The position numbers were made by a program, and so were the translations under genes. From an uncultured Verrucomicrobia subdivision 3 bacterium (lineage in GTDB: Bacteria; Verrucomicrobiota; Verrucomicrobiia; Limisphaerales; UBA11358), in contig CAIMLG010000099.1 of assembly GCA_903842235.1 (NCBI GenBank), forward strand, positions 1 through 56,608: a stretch of 56,608 bases of DNA. The letters are read 5' to 3'. The notes under the pieces were generated by a model. The model did not search any database. It was not told the DNA's origin and saw only the letters and a program-made list of their open reading frames with translations. Below, one piece after another: positions 40,908 through 48,279 of the stretch (position 1 is its first letter; each line of letters starts with the position of its first letter).

Positions 40908-41702
40908 TCACGGCGGCACCTGTGACTTGTCCCGGTAGAACTTCGAGAGGTTAGCCTGTAATACTAAGTTGGAGTTCAGAGACTCCACATGACTATCGCA
41001 AAAAGCCACCACCTCTCGTTTCCCATGGATATATTGTAAAATGCTGGTGTCCTCCTTCGCGAGGATCACTGATCCCCAGGCTCCACCCGGAACAGATACG
41101 CCACCTGCAGCATAAGCCGCTGTCTGCAAACGAATTTCTGTCAGCGCGATGGTATCGGATGGATTTTGAATTGCCGATTGCTTGATCGAAGAGCCATACA
41201 ACATGACGCCGGTTTGATTTGGAGACCCATAAGCCCCGTTGCGGTCATCAACATTTGCATTCACCCAGTAATGTCGAGAACTGCCGCCTGCTTTCTGCGG
41301 CTGAGTTGGGCATTTAAGCGAATTGGTGCTTATACCATAAGGCAGGATCAATTGGTCCCACGTCAAATAGCCATTCGCATTCACTCCGGGTGCGTTAATC
41401 ATGCCGGGTGGCATTTTTTGATCATTAGAGTCCACATACATGAGGGTAGCGATCCCAATTTGATGTTGGTTGTTTACACATACCGTTTTGCGCCCCTGTT
41501 CTTTTGCGCTACTCAGTGCTGGCAACAACATGGCCGCCAAAATCGCGATGATGGCGATGACGACCAATAACTCAATCAACGTGAAGGCTTGGACCGTGTG
41601 AAACGCCCAGGCGCGCTGAATACTTGTCAGAAACCTGGGTTTTGATTCGGTCAGGGTGCCATCGGAACTCGCAGACGTTATCTTTTTCATTGGCTGATGC
41701 AT
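40908..41702 (-). CDS. Pseudopilin, prepilin-type N-terminal cleavage/methylation protein
   Basis: A 264 residue type II/IV pseudopilin-like protein. A charged leader ([15 protein letters not shown]... ending [12 protein letters not shown]) precedes the class III cleavage site and helix [19 protein letters not shown], then [36 protein letters not shown] and a globular domain ending with [14 protein letters not shown], the H-x-(D/E) ending typical of the large SBP_bac_10/DUF1559-type pseudopilin families of Planctomycetes and Verrucomicrobia. These are exported and processed by a prepilin peptidase, which is not in this window. ATG 41702 is favoured because the same MHQPM start occurs in the truncated copy. 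It lies downstream of the GH32-like gene on the same strand. Confidence 0.85.
   Translation of the reverse strand: MHQPMKKITSASSDGTLTESKPRFLTSIQRAWAFHTVQAFTLIELLVVIAIIAILAAMLLPALSSAKEQGRKTVCVNNQHQIGIATLMYVDSNDQKMPPGMINAPGVNANGYLTWDQLILPYGISTNSLKCPTQPQKAGGSSRHYWVNANVDDRNGAYGSPNQTGVMLYGSSIKQSAIQNPSDTIALTEIRLQTAAYAAGGVSVPGGAWGSVILAKEDTSILQYIHGKREVVAFCDSHVESLNSNLVLQANLSKFYRDKSQVPP
41518..41576. repeat. 59 bp identical repeat, copy 2 (pseudopilin helix coding region)
   Basis: Identical to 40626-40684. It lies inside the intact pseudopilin gene and encodes the same hydrophobic helix on the minus strand. Sequence after the repeat diverges (CAACGTGAAGG here, AAGTGTAAAAG there). Confidence 0.9.
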
Positions 41703-41770
41703 ATCTTGGGCTATTTGTTTTGTTTGTATGCACAATTTACCATTTTTCGCCCTTCAAACAACTGAGCCAT

Positions 41771-41789
41771 CCTCCCTCATTCGGGGGAG
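41771..41789 (+). repeat. Short intergenic hairpin, CCTCCC-ATTC-GGGGGAG family, copy 1
   Basis: CCTCCCTCATTCGGGGGAG. The 7 bp stem CTCCCTC/GGGGGAG (one G-U pair) has an ATTC loop. It lies between the pseudopilin and the GH32-like gene. Related hairpins occur at 46962-46977, 48244-48263 and 51093-51114. Confidence 0.7.
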
Positions 41790-41865
41790 TGACTAATCAC
41801 TTGCCGTCATCCTGCTGGCTCGTTCGTAAATCTTGTGTATTCAATTAACGGGTTTGTCGTTAATT

Positions 41866-44208
41866 TTAATACGGCTTGGACGCTGCCATTTCCCAGGCTT
41901 CGATTGACTTCACGATAGTTTTTCCGCCACGGCTGAAGAGCGAGACACCGAGTGCGTCGGCCCGCGTCGGCCACAGGCGTTGCGTCAGGCACTGGCGGCC
42001 ATTGGCAAACACCTCCATCATCGAACGGTCGAGGAAAATGCGTAACCGCAGTGGTTCGCCGGGTTTCAACACAAGGGGTGCTTCTTGATTGAGCACGCGG
42101 CGGGTGGCATCTGCGGCGTCCTCGGGCCTGAAAAGACACCAACTGCGGTAACGAATGGCCGGATCGAGGGTGGATTTACCCAGATCAACCTTCAGCACAC
42201 CCGACTGCGGATTGTAACTGATCGCCGTTTCCTCCGCACCATCCGGGGTGCGGCGGACTTTGACGCCAAATTCATGCGCACCTTCCGGCTGCATTTCAAT
42301 CGCAAGTTCCATGCTGTCGCCCCGAATATCGTCCATCGGAAGTTCTACCCCAGGATTGACCGTGATATTCTGATGTGCGCGCGGATTAAAACGAAGTTGT
42401 TTCAGTTCCTCCACGGGTTCGATCTGGAGGACGCCATTTGGGTCGAGAGAGAGCACGCGAGGGAGGGTCATCACACCGCTCCAGCCACTGGCGATTCGGG
42501 TCGCCTGCGGGCGTTCGTCCATGCACCAGGCCCATACAATCCGGCGGCCCTTGTCGTCGCGTAGTGTTTCCGGCGCAAACATAGCTCCCCCGGGCCAGTT
42601 CATTCGGCCATACGATTCGGCGATGAAATGCTCGTTTTCCCAGCGGCCCAGGAAATAGCGCGCACCGCGCATGTGACTGATGCAAAGCAGCATGTTCTTA
42701 TTCCCGAGCCGAAAGAAGTCGGGGCAGGAGACATCTTCACCCGGTTGGCTCCAGCGATCGTTGTCGAGAAAGGGTGCTACATAGTGAAGTTGCGTCATTT
42801 CCGGGCCTTTGAAAAGTGTCGGGTGAGTCCCGGTGTTGGGGTTGCCGCCGAAGATGGCATAGTAGGTGTCGCCTTCAAGCCACGCGTGGGGATCCCACGA
42901 GTCGTATTTGCCATAATCCGGCTCGCCCGGTTTCGGCATTCGCACGATTGGATTTGCCGGCGATTTTTTCCAATTGATCAACCCGTCGTCCTGCGCCAGG
43001 GCAATGCAATTGCCGGCGTCCACACCATGGTAAATGATAAGCGGCACACCCTCCTTGGTGACTAGGGCGGCACCCGAGAAAATGCCACGGTCCGGATCGT
43101 TGGGCGCGACATCCAGTGCGGTTTGATGATGTTCCCAGTGGACAAGGTCAATGCTGGACGCGTGTCCCCAACAGTGGACGATTTTTGGTTCGGTGGGCTG
43201 CTGACGTTGAAAAATGTAGCAAAGGTGATAGCGGCCCTTCCACCAGATCGCTCCATTGGGATCGCCTGGCATGATATCGCCTTCCTCAGGAGGCATGAAA
43301 TGGTAGCGCGGACGGTTCGGATCGTTTTGGAACTTTTTGGTTAACTCGCGTGACTGGTTCACAAGATCCCAAGTCGAGGGCTGGCGCGGTGGCGGAGTGT
43401 ATTGCGCGAAGGCGGCCTGTTGCGGCCCCACCACGGCCGGGCCGCCGCTGAGGGCGACGATCTCGCCATCGCTAAGCGCCCGATCCCAGAGCGCCGCGTG
43501 GTCAATGAGGCCGGGAAAAGCATTGTCGCCCGGTCCGCCCGCCCCGATGGCCAGCGGTTCGGTGTTGCCCTGACGAAGCCGGCCGGTGGCGGGTTTGCGG
43601 TCCAGGGCGACACCGTCAATGAAAAGCACCAGTTCACGTCCATCGTAGCGCGCGACCACATCGTGCCAGTTGGTCGCGCCAATCTGGGCGACGGGCACCA
43701 TCACTTGCGCACCCAGTCCCGCTTTGCCTTCGACGCCAATTTCACATCCAAGCCGCATTTCCTGCGGGCCTTGATCGAAGTCGTAGGAAAAGAAATTGAA
43801 TACGAGCCGCTCATGTCCGCCGCCTTTGCTGAAAAATCCACGCGTAGCCCAAAGACTGGCTGCCGGGCAGCGCATTCGAATTAGTGCGGTAAACTTGTCG
43901 CCAGTCAGATTCAACTCACCACCGTCGCCTTGGCCGGCATCGAGCCAGCCGCCGTCGATCTGCGCGACCTTGCCATCGCCACCCCGGGCGAGCGAGGCGT
44001 CGCGTTCAGGCCCGGCAAGTTCGATCCCAAGCTTCACCGGCTCATGAATTTTCAACGCACTGTCGCGACCAGCGGAATCCTTTGTGTCGGCCATGTGCCA
44101 GACCGCGATTGCGCTGGAAAAAATTTGCTGCGGCTCTTGTGCTGCATGGGCGGCTTGGGCGACGGCCAGGGCGGCGAAGGTTGAAGCGAGGAGGGTGGTC
44201 AGTTTCAT
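41866..44208 (-). CDS. Secreted LamG-GH32-like glycoside hydrolase with altered catalytic motifs
   Basis: A 780 residue exported protein: signal peptide (LASTFAALAVAQAAHA), a LamG-type sandwich (~30-260: FTALIRMRCP, WHDVVARYDGRELVLFIDG, GLIDHAALWDRALSDGEI), then a GH32 five-bladed propeller (~300-640) and its C-terminal sandwich (GDSMELAIEMQP, LRLRIFLDRSMMEVFANGRQ). GH32 enzymes cut beta-fructans or sucrose. The nucleophile motif reads PGDPNG (D316). The other two signatures deviate: RDP is WDP (438-440, in SWDPHAW), and the acid/base E-C pair is SCPDFF with S494, the nearest acid being E491. Either the acid has shifted or this is a separate subfamily with another substrate. It is the last gene of a sugar operon containing an epimerase-like gene, an MFS porter and a binding protein. 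Confidence 0.85.
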   Translation of the reverse strand: MKLTTLLASTFAALAVAQAAHAAQEPQQIFSSAIAVWHMADTKDSAGRDSALKIHEPVKLGIELAGPERDASLARGGDGKVAQIDGGWLDAGQGDGGELNLTGDKFTALIRMRCPAASLWATRGFFSKGGGHERLVFNFFSYDFDQGPQEMRLGCEIGVEGKAGLGAQVMVPVAQIGATNWHDVVARYDGRELVLFIDGVALDRKPATGRLRQGNTEPLAIGAGGPGDNAFPGLIDHAALWDRALSDGEIVALSGGPAVVGPQQAAFAQYTPPPRQPSTWDLVNQSRELTKKFQNDPNRPRYHFMPPEEGDIMPGDPNGAIWWKGRYHLCYIFQRQQPTEPKIVHCWGHASSIDLVHWEHHQTALDVAPNDPDRGIFSGAALVTKEGVPLIIYHGVDAGNCIALAQDDGLINWKKSPANPIVRMPKPGEPDYGKYDSWDPHAWLEGDTYYAIFGGNPNTGTHPTLFKGPEMTQLHYVAPFLDNDRWSQPGEDVSCPDFFRLGNKNMLLCISHMRGARYFLGRWENEHFIAESYGRMNWPGGAMFAPETLRDDKGRRIVWAWCMDERPQATRIASGWSGVMTLPRVLSLDPNGVLQIEPVEELKQLRFNPRAHQNITVNPGVELPMDDIRGDSMELAIEMQPEGAHEFGVKVRRTPDGAEETAISYNPQSGVLKVDLGKSTLDPAIRYRSWCLFRPEDAADATRRVLNQEAPLVLKPGEPLRLRIFLDRSMMEVFANGRQCLTQRLWPTRADALGVSLFSRGGKTIVKSIEAWEMAASKPY

Positions 44209-44291
44209 ATTTAGATCAGACTTTGGGGTTGATTTTAATTAAGTAAATATCTTCATCAAATGGTTTTCGGGATGGAGCCCTGCGACTCGGC

Positions 44292-45470
44292 TCAATCGTT
44301 TTTCTCCGGCTGTCTGGCGATGACGGGCTTTTGCTTGCCCTTAATGGCCGAGATACGGTCGGCCACCCGCTTTACCTGCGCCGTGCCGATGTGGATGGCG
44401 TAGTCAATGGTCGCGGAGTAACTCGCGCCCGGAGCAAGCTTCGGCACGCGGCCGAGTTTGCGCTCGATGCGGCGATTGTTCGGAAAGTTCGTGCCCGGTT
44501 CCAGACCGGTTACATAGCCCTCGCCTTCGCTCGCGGTGTTTTTCCAGAGCGTCACACAGGGAAGCTCTTTCACTGCGAACGCCATAGAGACGGCGCGGTC
44601 ACGGGCCTTGTTCGCCAGCGCGATGAGGGTGTGTCCCGCCGCGTCGGCCAACGGATGCAGACAATAGACCTGTTCGACGAAGCCCGTTTTCGGCCCGGCG
44701 TAAGCGGCGTAATCCTTGACCGATTTCGCGGCGTGATCGTTGAAAGGAATCACGCGCGAAACCGGCGCGAGAAACACGGCTCCGGCTTGCAGCAGTGGCG
44801 GGCCATAGTTGGCGTGGTAGAGGATTTGAAACTCCTGCTCGGGTGCGCCGCGATTCGTGATGACGTCGGCGATGCGCAACTCATTTGAATCTGGCTCGGT
44901 GGAAATCTCCGTCCACAATTCCAGCTTTGGCCCGAACATCGCCCGCTCGTCCACCCGTCCGCGCACCCGGATGCGATACGGCGGCGACTTGTCCACCGCA
45001 ACCTCAACCTCGCTCGCGGGGAGGTTGGCAATCTTGCCGTGCAAGGTGAGTTCCATTGTCGCCTCGGCCCCGACATTGTTTACGAAATTGTCCGTGCCCG
45101 GATGGCCGTTGCTTTCCAGGCCGCAGCGCACCATCCATTCATTGAACCCTTCAAGCCAGCCGAGTCCGCCGCGACTCTGGAGATTCATGTGGTGCGGGTG
45201 GACAATCTCCTTCACGGGTGAATTCCAGCCGAGCCGCACATCACCCAACTTGGCTTCCAGCACGCTCATGCCCCGAGTCGGCACGACGGTGAACGAAAGT
45301 TTCCCGTTGTCCACCAGGATGACTTCGACGCCCTCTTGTTTGCCGCCGTGGAGCGTGAGCTTGCGCACCGACCACCTCGGACTCTTTGGTGTGATTTTCC
45401 GGCCGGTGATTTCCGCCCTGTCCACGCGCGTATTCTGGTTCACGCTGATGAATGTTTCGCGGGTGTGCAT
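44292..45470 (-). CDS. DUF4432 family aldose 1-epimerase-like protein
   Basis: A 392 residue protein of the galactose-mutarotase-like superfamily, DUF4432 branch. Typical stretches are VVPTRGMSVLEAKLGDVRLGWNSPVKEIVHP, GGLGWLEGFNEWMVRCGLESNG, ILYHANYGPPLL (a conserved His in the active-site region) and TGLEPGTNFPNNR. Members bind or interconvert sugar anomers and are usually next to sugar transport and breakdown genes. No signal peptide, so it acts in the cytoplasm. It lies 42 bases after the MFS porter stop and 83 bases before the GH32-like gene, on the same strand. The exact substrate is unknown. Confidence 0.85.
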   Translation of the reverse strand: MHTRETFISVNQNTRVDRAEITGRKITPKSPRWSVRKLTLHGGKQEGVEVILVDNGKLSFTVVPTRGMSVLEAKLGDVRLGWNSPVKEIVHPHHMNLQSRGGLGWLEGFNEWMVRCGLESNGHPGTDNFVNNVGAEATMELTLHGKIANLPASEVEVAVDKSPPYRIRVRGRVDERAMFGPKLELWTEISTEPDSNELRIADVITNRGAPEQEFQILYHANYGPPLLQAGAVFLAPVSRVIPFNDHAAKSVKDYAAYAGPKTGFVEQVYCLHPLADAAGHTLIALANKARDRAVSMAFAVKELPCVTLWKNTASEGEGYVTGLEPGTNFPNNRRIERKLGRVPKLAPGASYSATIDYAIHIGTAQVKRVADRISAIKGKQKPVIARQPEKND

Positions 45471-45512
45471 CGCTCTGAATGACGGTAAACTCTGTGTAAT
45501 CCTTCACCAGTT

Positions 45513-46916
45513 TCAGTTATTCACCGCTGCATCGTTCGGGCTTAAGAACAAGGCTGGTTTGCCGTTGGATTGAACGCCTTTGCCGCTCATGGCTTCCTCC
45601 ATGTCTTCCAAGGCGATGCCTTTGGTCTCCGGGAAGAACTTCCACACCACGAAAAATTGCAGCACCATCATCGCCGCGAAGAACACAAAGGGAATCCCCG
45701 CGCCGGATTGTCCGGCATTCTTGGCAAACATCGGAAACGTCCACGACACCACCGCCGCCATGAACCAGTGCGTAAAACTGCCCAGCGTCTGGCCCTTGCC
45801 CCGAACCGCATTCGGGAACACCTCGCTGATATAGACCCAGATCACCGCGCCCTGGCCGAACGAGAAGAACACCATGTAGAACAATAGCAGCCAGAGCAGC
45901 AAATCCTTGTGCGCGCCGGTGTTGAACACCGCCGCCACGCCGCCCAGCGCAATCGCCATGCCCACCGAACCCACCAGCAGCAGCTTGCGCCGCCCGACAT
46001 GGTCAATAATCAACATGCCGAACATCGTGAACACCAGCATCGTCGCGCCCACCGCCACCGATTGCATGTCGCCGGACACCTTGTTGAACCCGGCCATCGT
46101 GAAGATGGGGTTCAGATAATACAGGAGCGCATTGATGCCGGTAAGTTGGTTGAACATCGCCACGCCCCACGCCAGCAGAATGGGCGTCATGTAGGCGCGG
46201 CGGAACAAAGGTTCTGCCGCCCGGCCCTTCTCGATGTGAATGGAATGCCGGATGGCTGCGAGTTGTTCATCCGGTTTTTCCGTGCCAATCTTTTCCAGCA
46301 CCATCCGCGCCTCGGTATATATCCCTTTCATCGTCAGCCAGCGCGGGCTGCGCGGGATGAAAAAGAGGCAAAACAGGAAGCCGGCGGCGGGCAGTGCGAC
46401 GATGCCTAGTTTCCAACGCCATTCGGCATCGCCAAAATGTCCGAGGCCGAGCAGGTAGTTCGCCACATACGCCAGCAGAATTCCGAAAATGACGTTGAAC
46501 TGGAAGAATCCCACCAATCTGCCGCGCAGGCGCGTCGGTGCGATTTCGACCAGATAGAGCGGGCCGATCACGGATGAAGCCCCGATGGCGATGCCGCCGA
46601 TCAGCCGGAATGTGACGAGCGAAGAAAAATTCCACGCCAACGCACAGCCCAGGGCGGATACAAAATATACCAGCGCGACGACCTTCAAAGAATCCCGGCG
46701 GCCATAGACGTCAGCCGGTTTGCCGGCGATCAGCGAGCCGATGATGGTGCCGATCAAGGCGGACGCCACCATGAAGCCCTGCATGAAGCCGTCGAGCTGG
46801 AAGATTTCCTTCAGCTGCGTCTGCGCCCCGGAGATGATCACGGTGTCGAATCCGAACAAAAGGCCGCCGAGCGCGGCTACGATGGTTGCGCCGATGAGAG
46901 TCGAATTTAATTTCAT
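45513..46916 (-). CDS. MFS sugar porter (sugar:H+ symporter family)
   Basis: A 467 residue inner-membrane transporter with twelve predicted helices. Sugar-porter signatures are all present: GGLLFGFDTVIISG in helix 1, DVYGRRDSL after helix 2, PRSPRWL after helix 6, FNQLTGINALLYYL in helix 7, DHVGRRKL after helix 8 and PETKG near the C terminus. It resembles XylE, GlcP and fructose/sucrose porters. ATG 46916 is chosen because KLNSTLIGATIVAALGG is the usual start; an ATG seven codons upstream (46937) is possible and neither has a Shine-Dalgarno. It probably imports the monosaccharide released by the GH32-like enzyme. Confidence 0.92.
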   Translation of the reverse strand: MKLNSTLIGATIVAALGGLLFGFDTVIISGAQTQLKEIFQLDGFMQGFMVASALIGTIIGSLIAGKPADVYGRRDSLKVVALVYFVSALGCALAWNFSSLVTFRLIGGIAIGASSVIGPLYLVEIAPTRLRGRLVGFFQFNVIFGILLAYVANYLLGLGHFGDAEWRWKLGIVALPAAGFLFCLFFIPRSPRWLTMKGIYTEARMVLEKIGTEKPDEQLAAIRHSIHIEKGRAAEPLFRRAYMTPILLAWGVAMFNQLTGINALLYYLNPIFTMAGFNKVSGDMQSVAVGATMLVFTMFGMLIIDHVGRRKLLLVGSVGMAIALGGVAAVFNTGAHKDLLLWLLLFYMVFFSFGQGAVIWVYISEVFPNAVRGKGQTLGSFTHWFMAAVVSWTFPMFAKNAGQSGAGIPFVFFAAMMVLQFFVVWKFFPETKGIALEDMEEAMSGKGVQSNGKPALFLSPNDAAVNN

Positions 46917-46961
46917 ATTCTGATTATTGCGCTTCATGGCAAGGTTGCCATTCCGTTCCTC

Positions 46962-46977
46962 TCCCCCATTTGGGGGA
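46962..46977 (+). repeat. Short intergenic hairpin, CCTCCC..GGGGGA family, copy 2
   Basis: TCCCCCATTTGGGGGA, a perfect 7 bp stem with a two base loop, 46 bases upstream of the MFS porter start. Same family as the hairpins at 41771, 48244 and 51093. Confidence 0.7.
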
Positions 46978-47056
46978 ACGTGCGTGTGATGAAAATACAA
47001 ACTCTGCGCCGTTGTCCCAAATCAAGCAAACGCGCGAAGCCGAGCCGTTGGTTGCG

Positions 47057-47128
47057 ATGCTGGCTGGGTAAGACTAGGGAGTGTTAATATGCCCTATAGA
47101 GCATTGACAGAAATGCTGACTGGGTAAG
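47057..47128. repeat. Direct 16 bp repeats upstream of the MFS porter gene
   Basis: ATGCTGGCTGGGTAAG at 47057-47072 and ATGCTGACTGGGTAAG at 47113-47128 differ at one base and are spaced by 56 bases. The gap between binding-protein and porter genes is 223 bases, unusual in an otherwise tight operon, so these may be sites for a regulator or processing. The second copy ends 11 bases before the binding-protein stop codon. Confidence 0.5.
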
Positions 47129-47139
47129 TAGTGCCAATA

Positions 47140-48084
47140 TTACTTGGCTTCGAGGAGGCTGGCGGCATTCTCCCGGGTGATGAGCTTTACCGGAATTTTA
47201 ATATCCTTTTCCACGGGCTTGCCGGCGATATGTTCGTAGGCTTTTTCGGCCGCAATGCGCCCAATTTCGCGCGGGGATTGCGCCGAGGTCGAATGCAGCT
47301 TGCCGGCTTGAATCGCGGCGATGCCCTCGCGGGAGCCGTCCACCGTCACCACCGTGACTTGTCCCGTGCGGCCCGCCGCTTCGATCGCCGCAATGGATCC
47401 GATCGCGCTGGGATCATTGACCGCAAACGCAGCGTCCAGTTCCGGAAACCGCGCGAGCAAGTCGCCCATGACCGGGCGGGCTCCCTCGGCGCTCCCTTTG
47501 CCTTCCTGTGTGTCGAGAATTTTCATGCCGGGATGCCTGCCCATCTCCGCCTTGAAACCTTCCACTCGGTCAATGCATGCCCGGTTCACGCTTAAGTGGA
47601 GGATGACGATTTTCGCCTCCGGCTTGATCTTCGCCAGCGACTCGCAGGCAAGTCGGCCCGCCTCAAAGTTGTCGCTGGCGACCTGGCAGAGCACGAGGTC
47701 GGGATCGCTCACTGGCGCATCCACAATGATGACGGGCACGTTCTTGCGTTTGGCCTCAATGAGAATGCCTTTTACGCCCTCCCAATTCACCGGGTTGATA
47801 AAAATGACAGCGGGCTGCTGCTGGAGCAGCTCGGTGACATCGTTCTTTTGTTTCAGTGAATTGAACTGCGCATCAAGCGTAACCAACCGGTCCCCCTGCG
47901 CCTCAATGGCGGCCTTCAAACCGTCATTGATCTCGACAAATACCGGGTTGTTCAGGGTTTGAAAGGTGGCCCCAAAGAGGCGGCCTTTGGGGACCTCGGA
48001 AAACGGTGCTTTCGGTTTGCAGCCGACCAGCAGACCAGATGTGATTGCCGCAAGGAGCAGGATGCAAAAGTGACGGCGGTTCAT
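47140..48084 (-). CDS. Sugar-binding lipoprotein, RbsB-like (Peripla_BP_4)
   Basis: A 314 residue exported lipoprotein. The leader ends in the lipobox LLVGC with Cys22. The body is a ribose/galactose-binding-protein fold: GATFQTLNNPVFVEINDGLKAAI, LDAQFNSLKQKNDVTELLQQQP, FINPVNWEGVKGILIEAK, VPVIIVDAPV, AAFAVNDPSAIGSIAAIEAAGR and TVVTVDGSREGIAAIQAG. Such proteins normally deliver sugars to an ABC importer, but no ABC permease or ATPase is nearby. It is divergent from a sensor kinase whose start lies 195 bases away. A role as the sugar sensor for that kinase is attractive, since RbsB-like proteins can act that way elsewhere (inference). Confidence 0.9.
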   Translation of the reverse strand: MNRRHFCILLLAAITSGLLVGCKPKAPFSEVPKGRLFGATFQTLNNPVFVEINDGLKAAIEAQGDRLVTLDAQFNSLKQKNDVTELLQQQPAVIFINPVNWEGVKGILIEAKRKNVPVIIVDAPVSDPDLVLCQVASDNFEAGRLACESLAKIKPEAKIVILHLSVNRACIDRVEGFKAEMGRHPGMKILDTQEGKGSAEGARPVMGDLLARFPELDAAFAVNDPSAIGSIAAIEAAGRTGQVTVVTVDGSREGIAAIQAGKLHSTSAQSPREIGRIAAEKAYEHIAGKPVEKDIKIPVKLITRENAASLLEAK

Positions 48085-48243
48085 AACTTCTCTACAGGCG
48101 GTTGCCGATGACTGCCAATTGCCGGGATGTCATTAGCCAATCCGCGCCCCAGACCAAATTCAGAGCGCAGCCAAGAAAGACTGTCGGATGTTAATGGCAC
48201 ACGAAAATCCTGCCCGTTTATACCTATTCGGTCAAGTTCACAT

Positions 48244-48263
48244 CCTCCCCCATTCGGGGGAAG
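48244..48263 (+). repeat. Short intergenic hairpin, CCTCCC..GGGGGA family, copy 3
   Basis: CCTCCCCCATTCGGGGGAAG, stem TCCCCC/GGGGGA with loop ATTC. It lies 16 bases before the sensor kinase ATG, close enough to occlude its ribosome site if folded. Confidence 0.7.
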
Positions 48264-48279
48264 AAAGAGTGCTGCGGCA

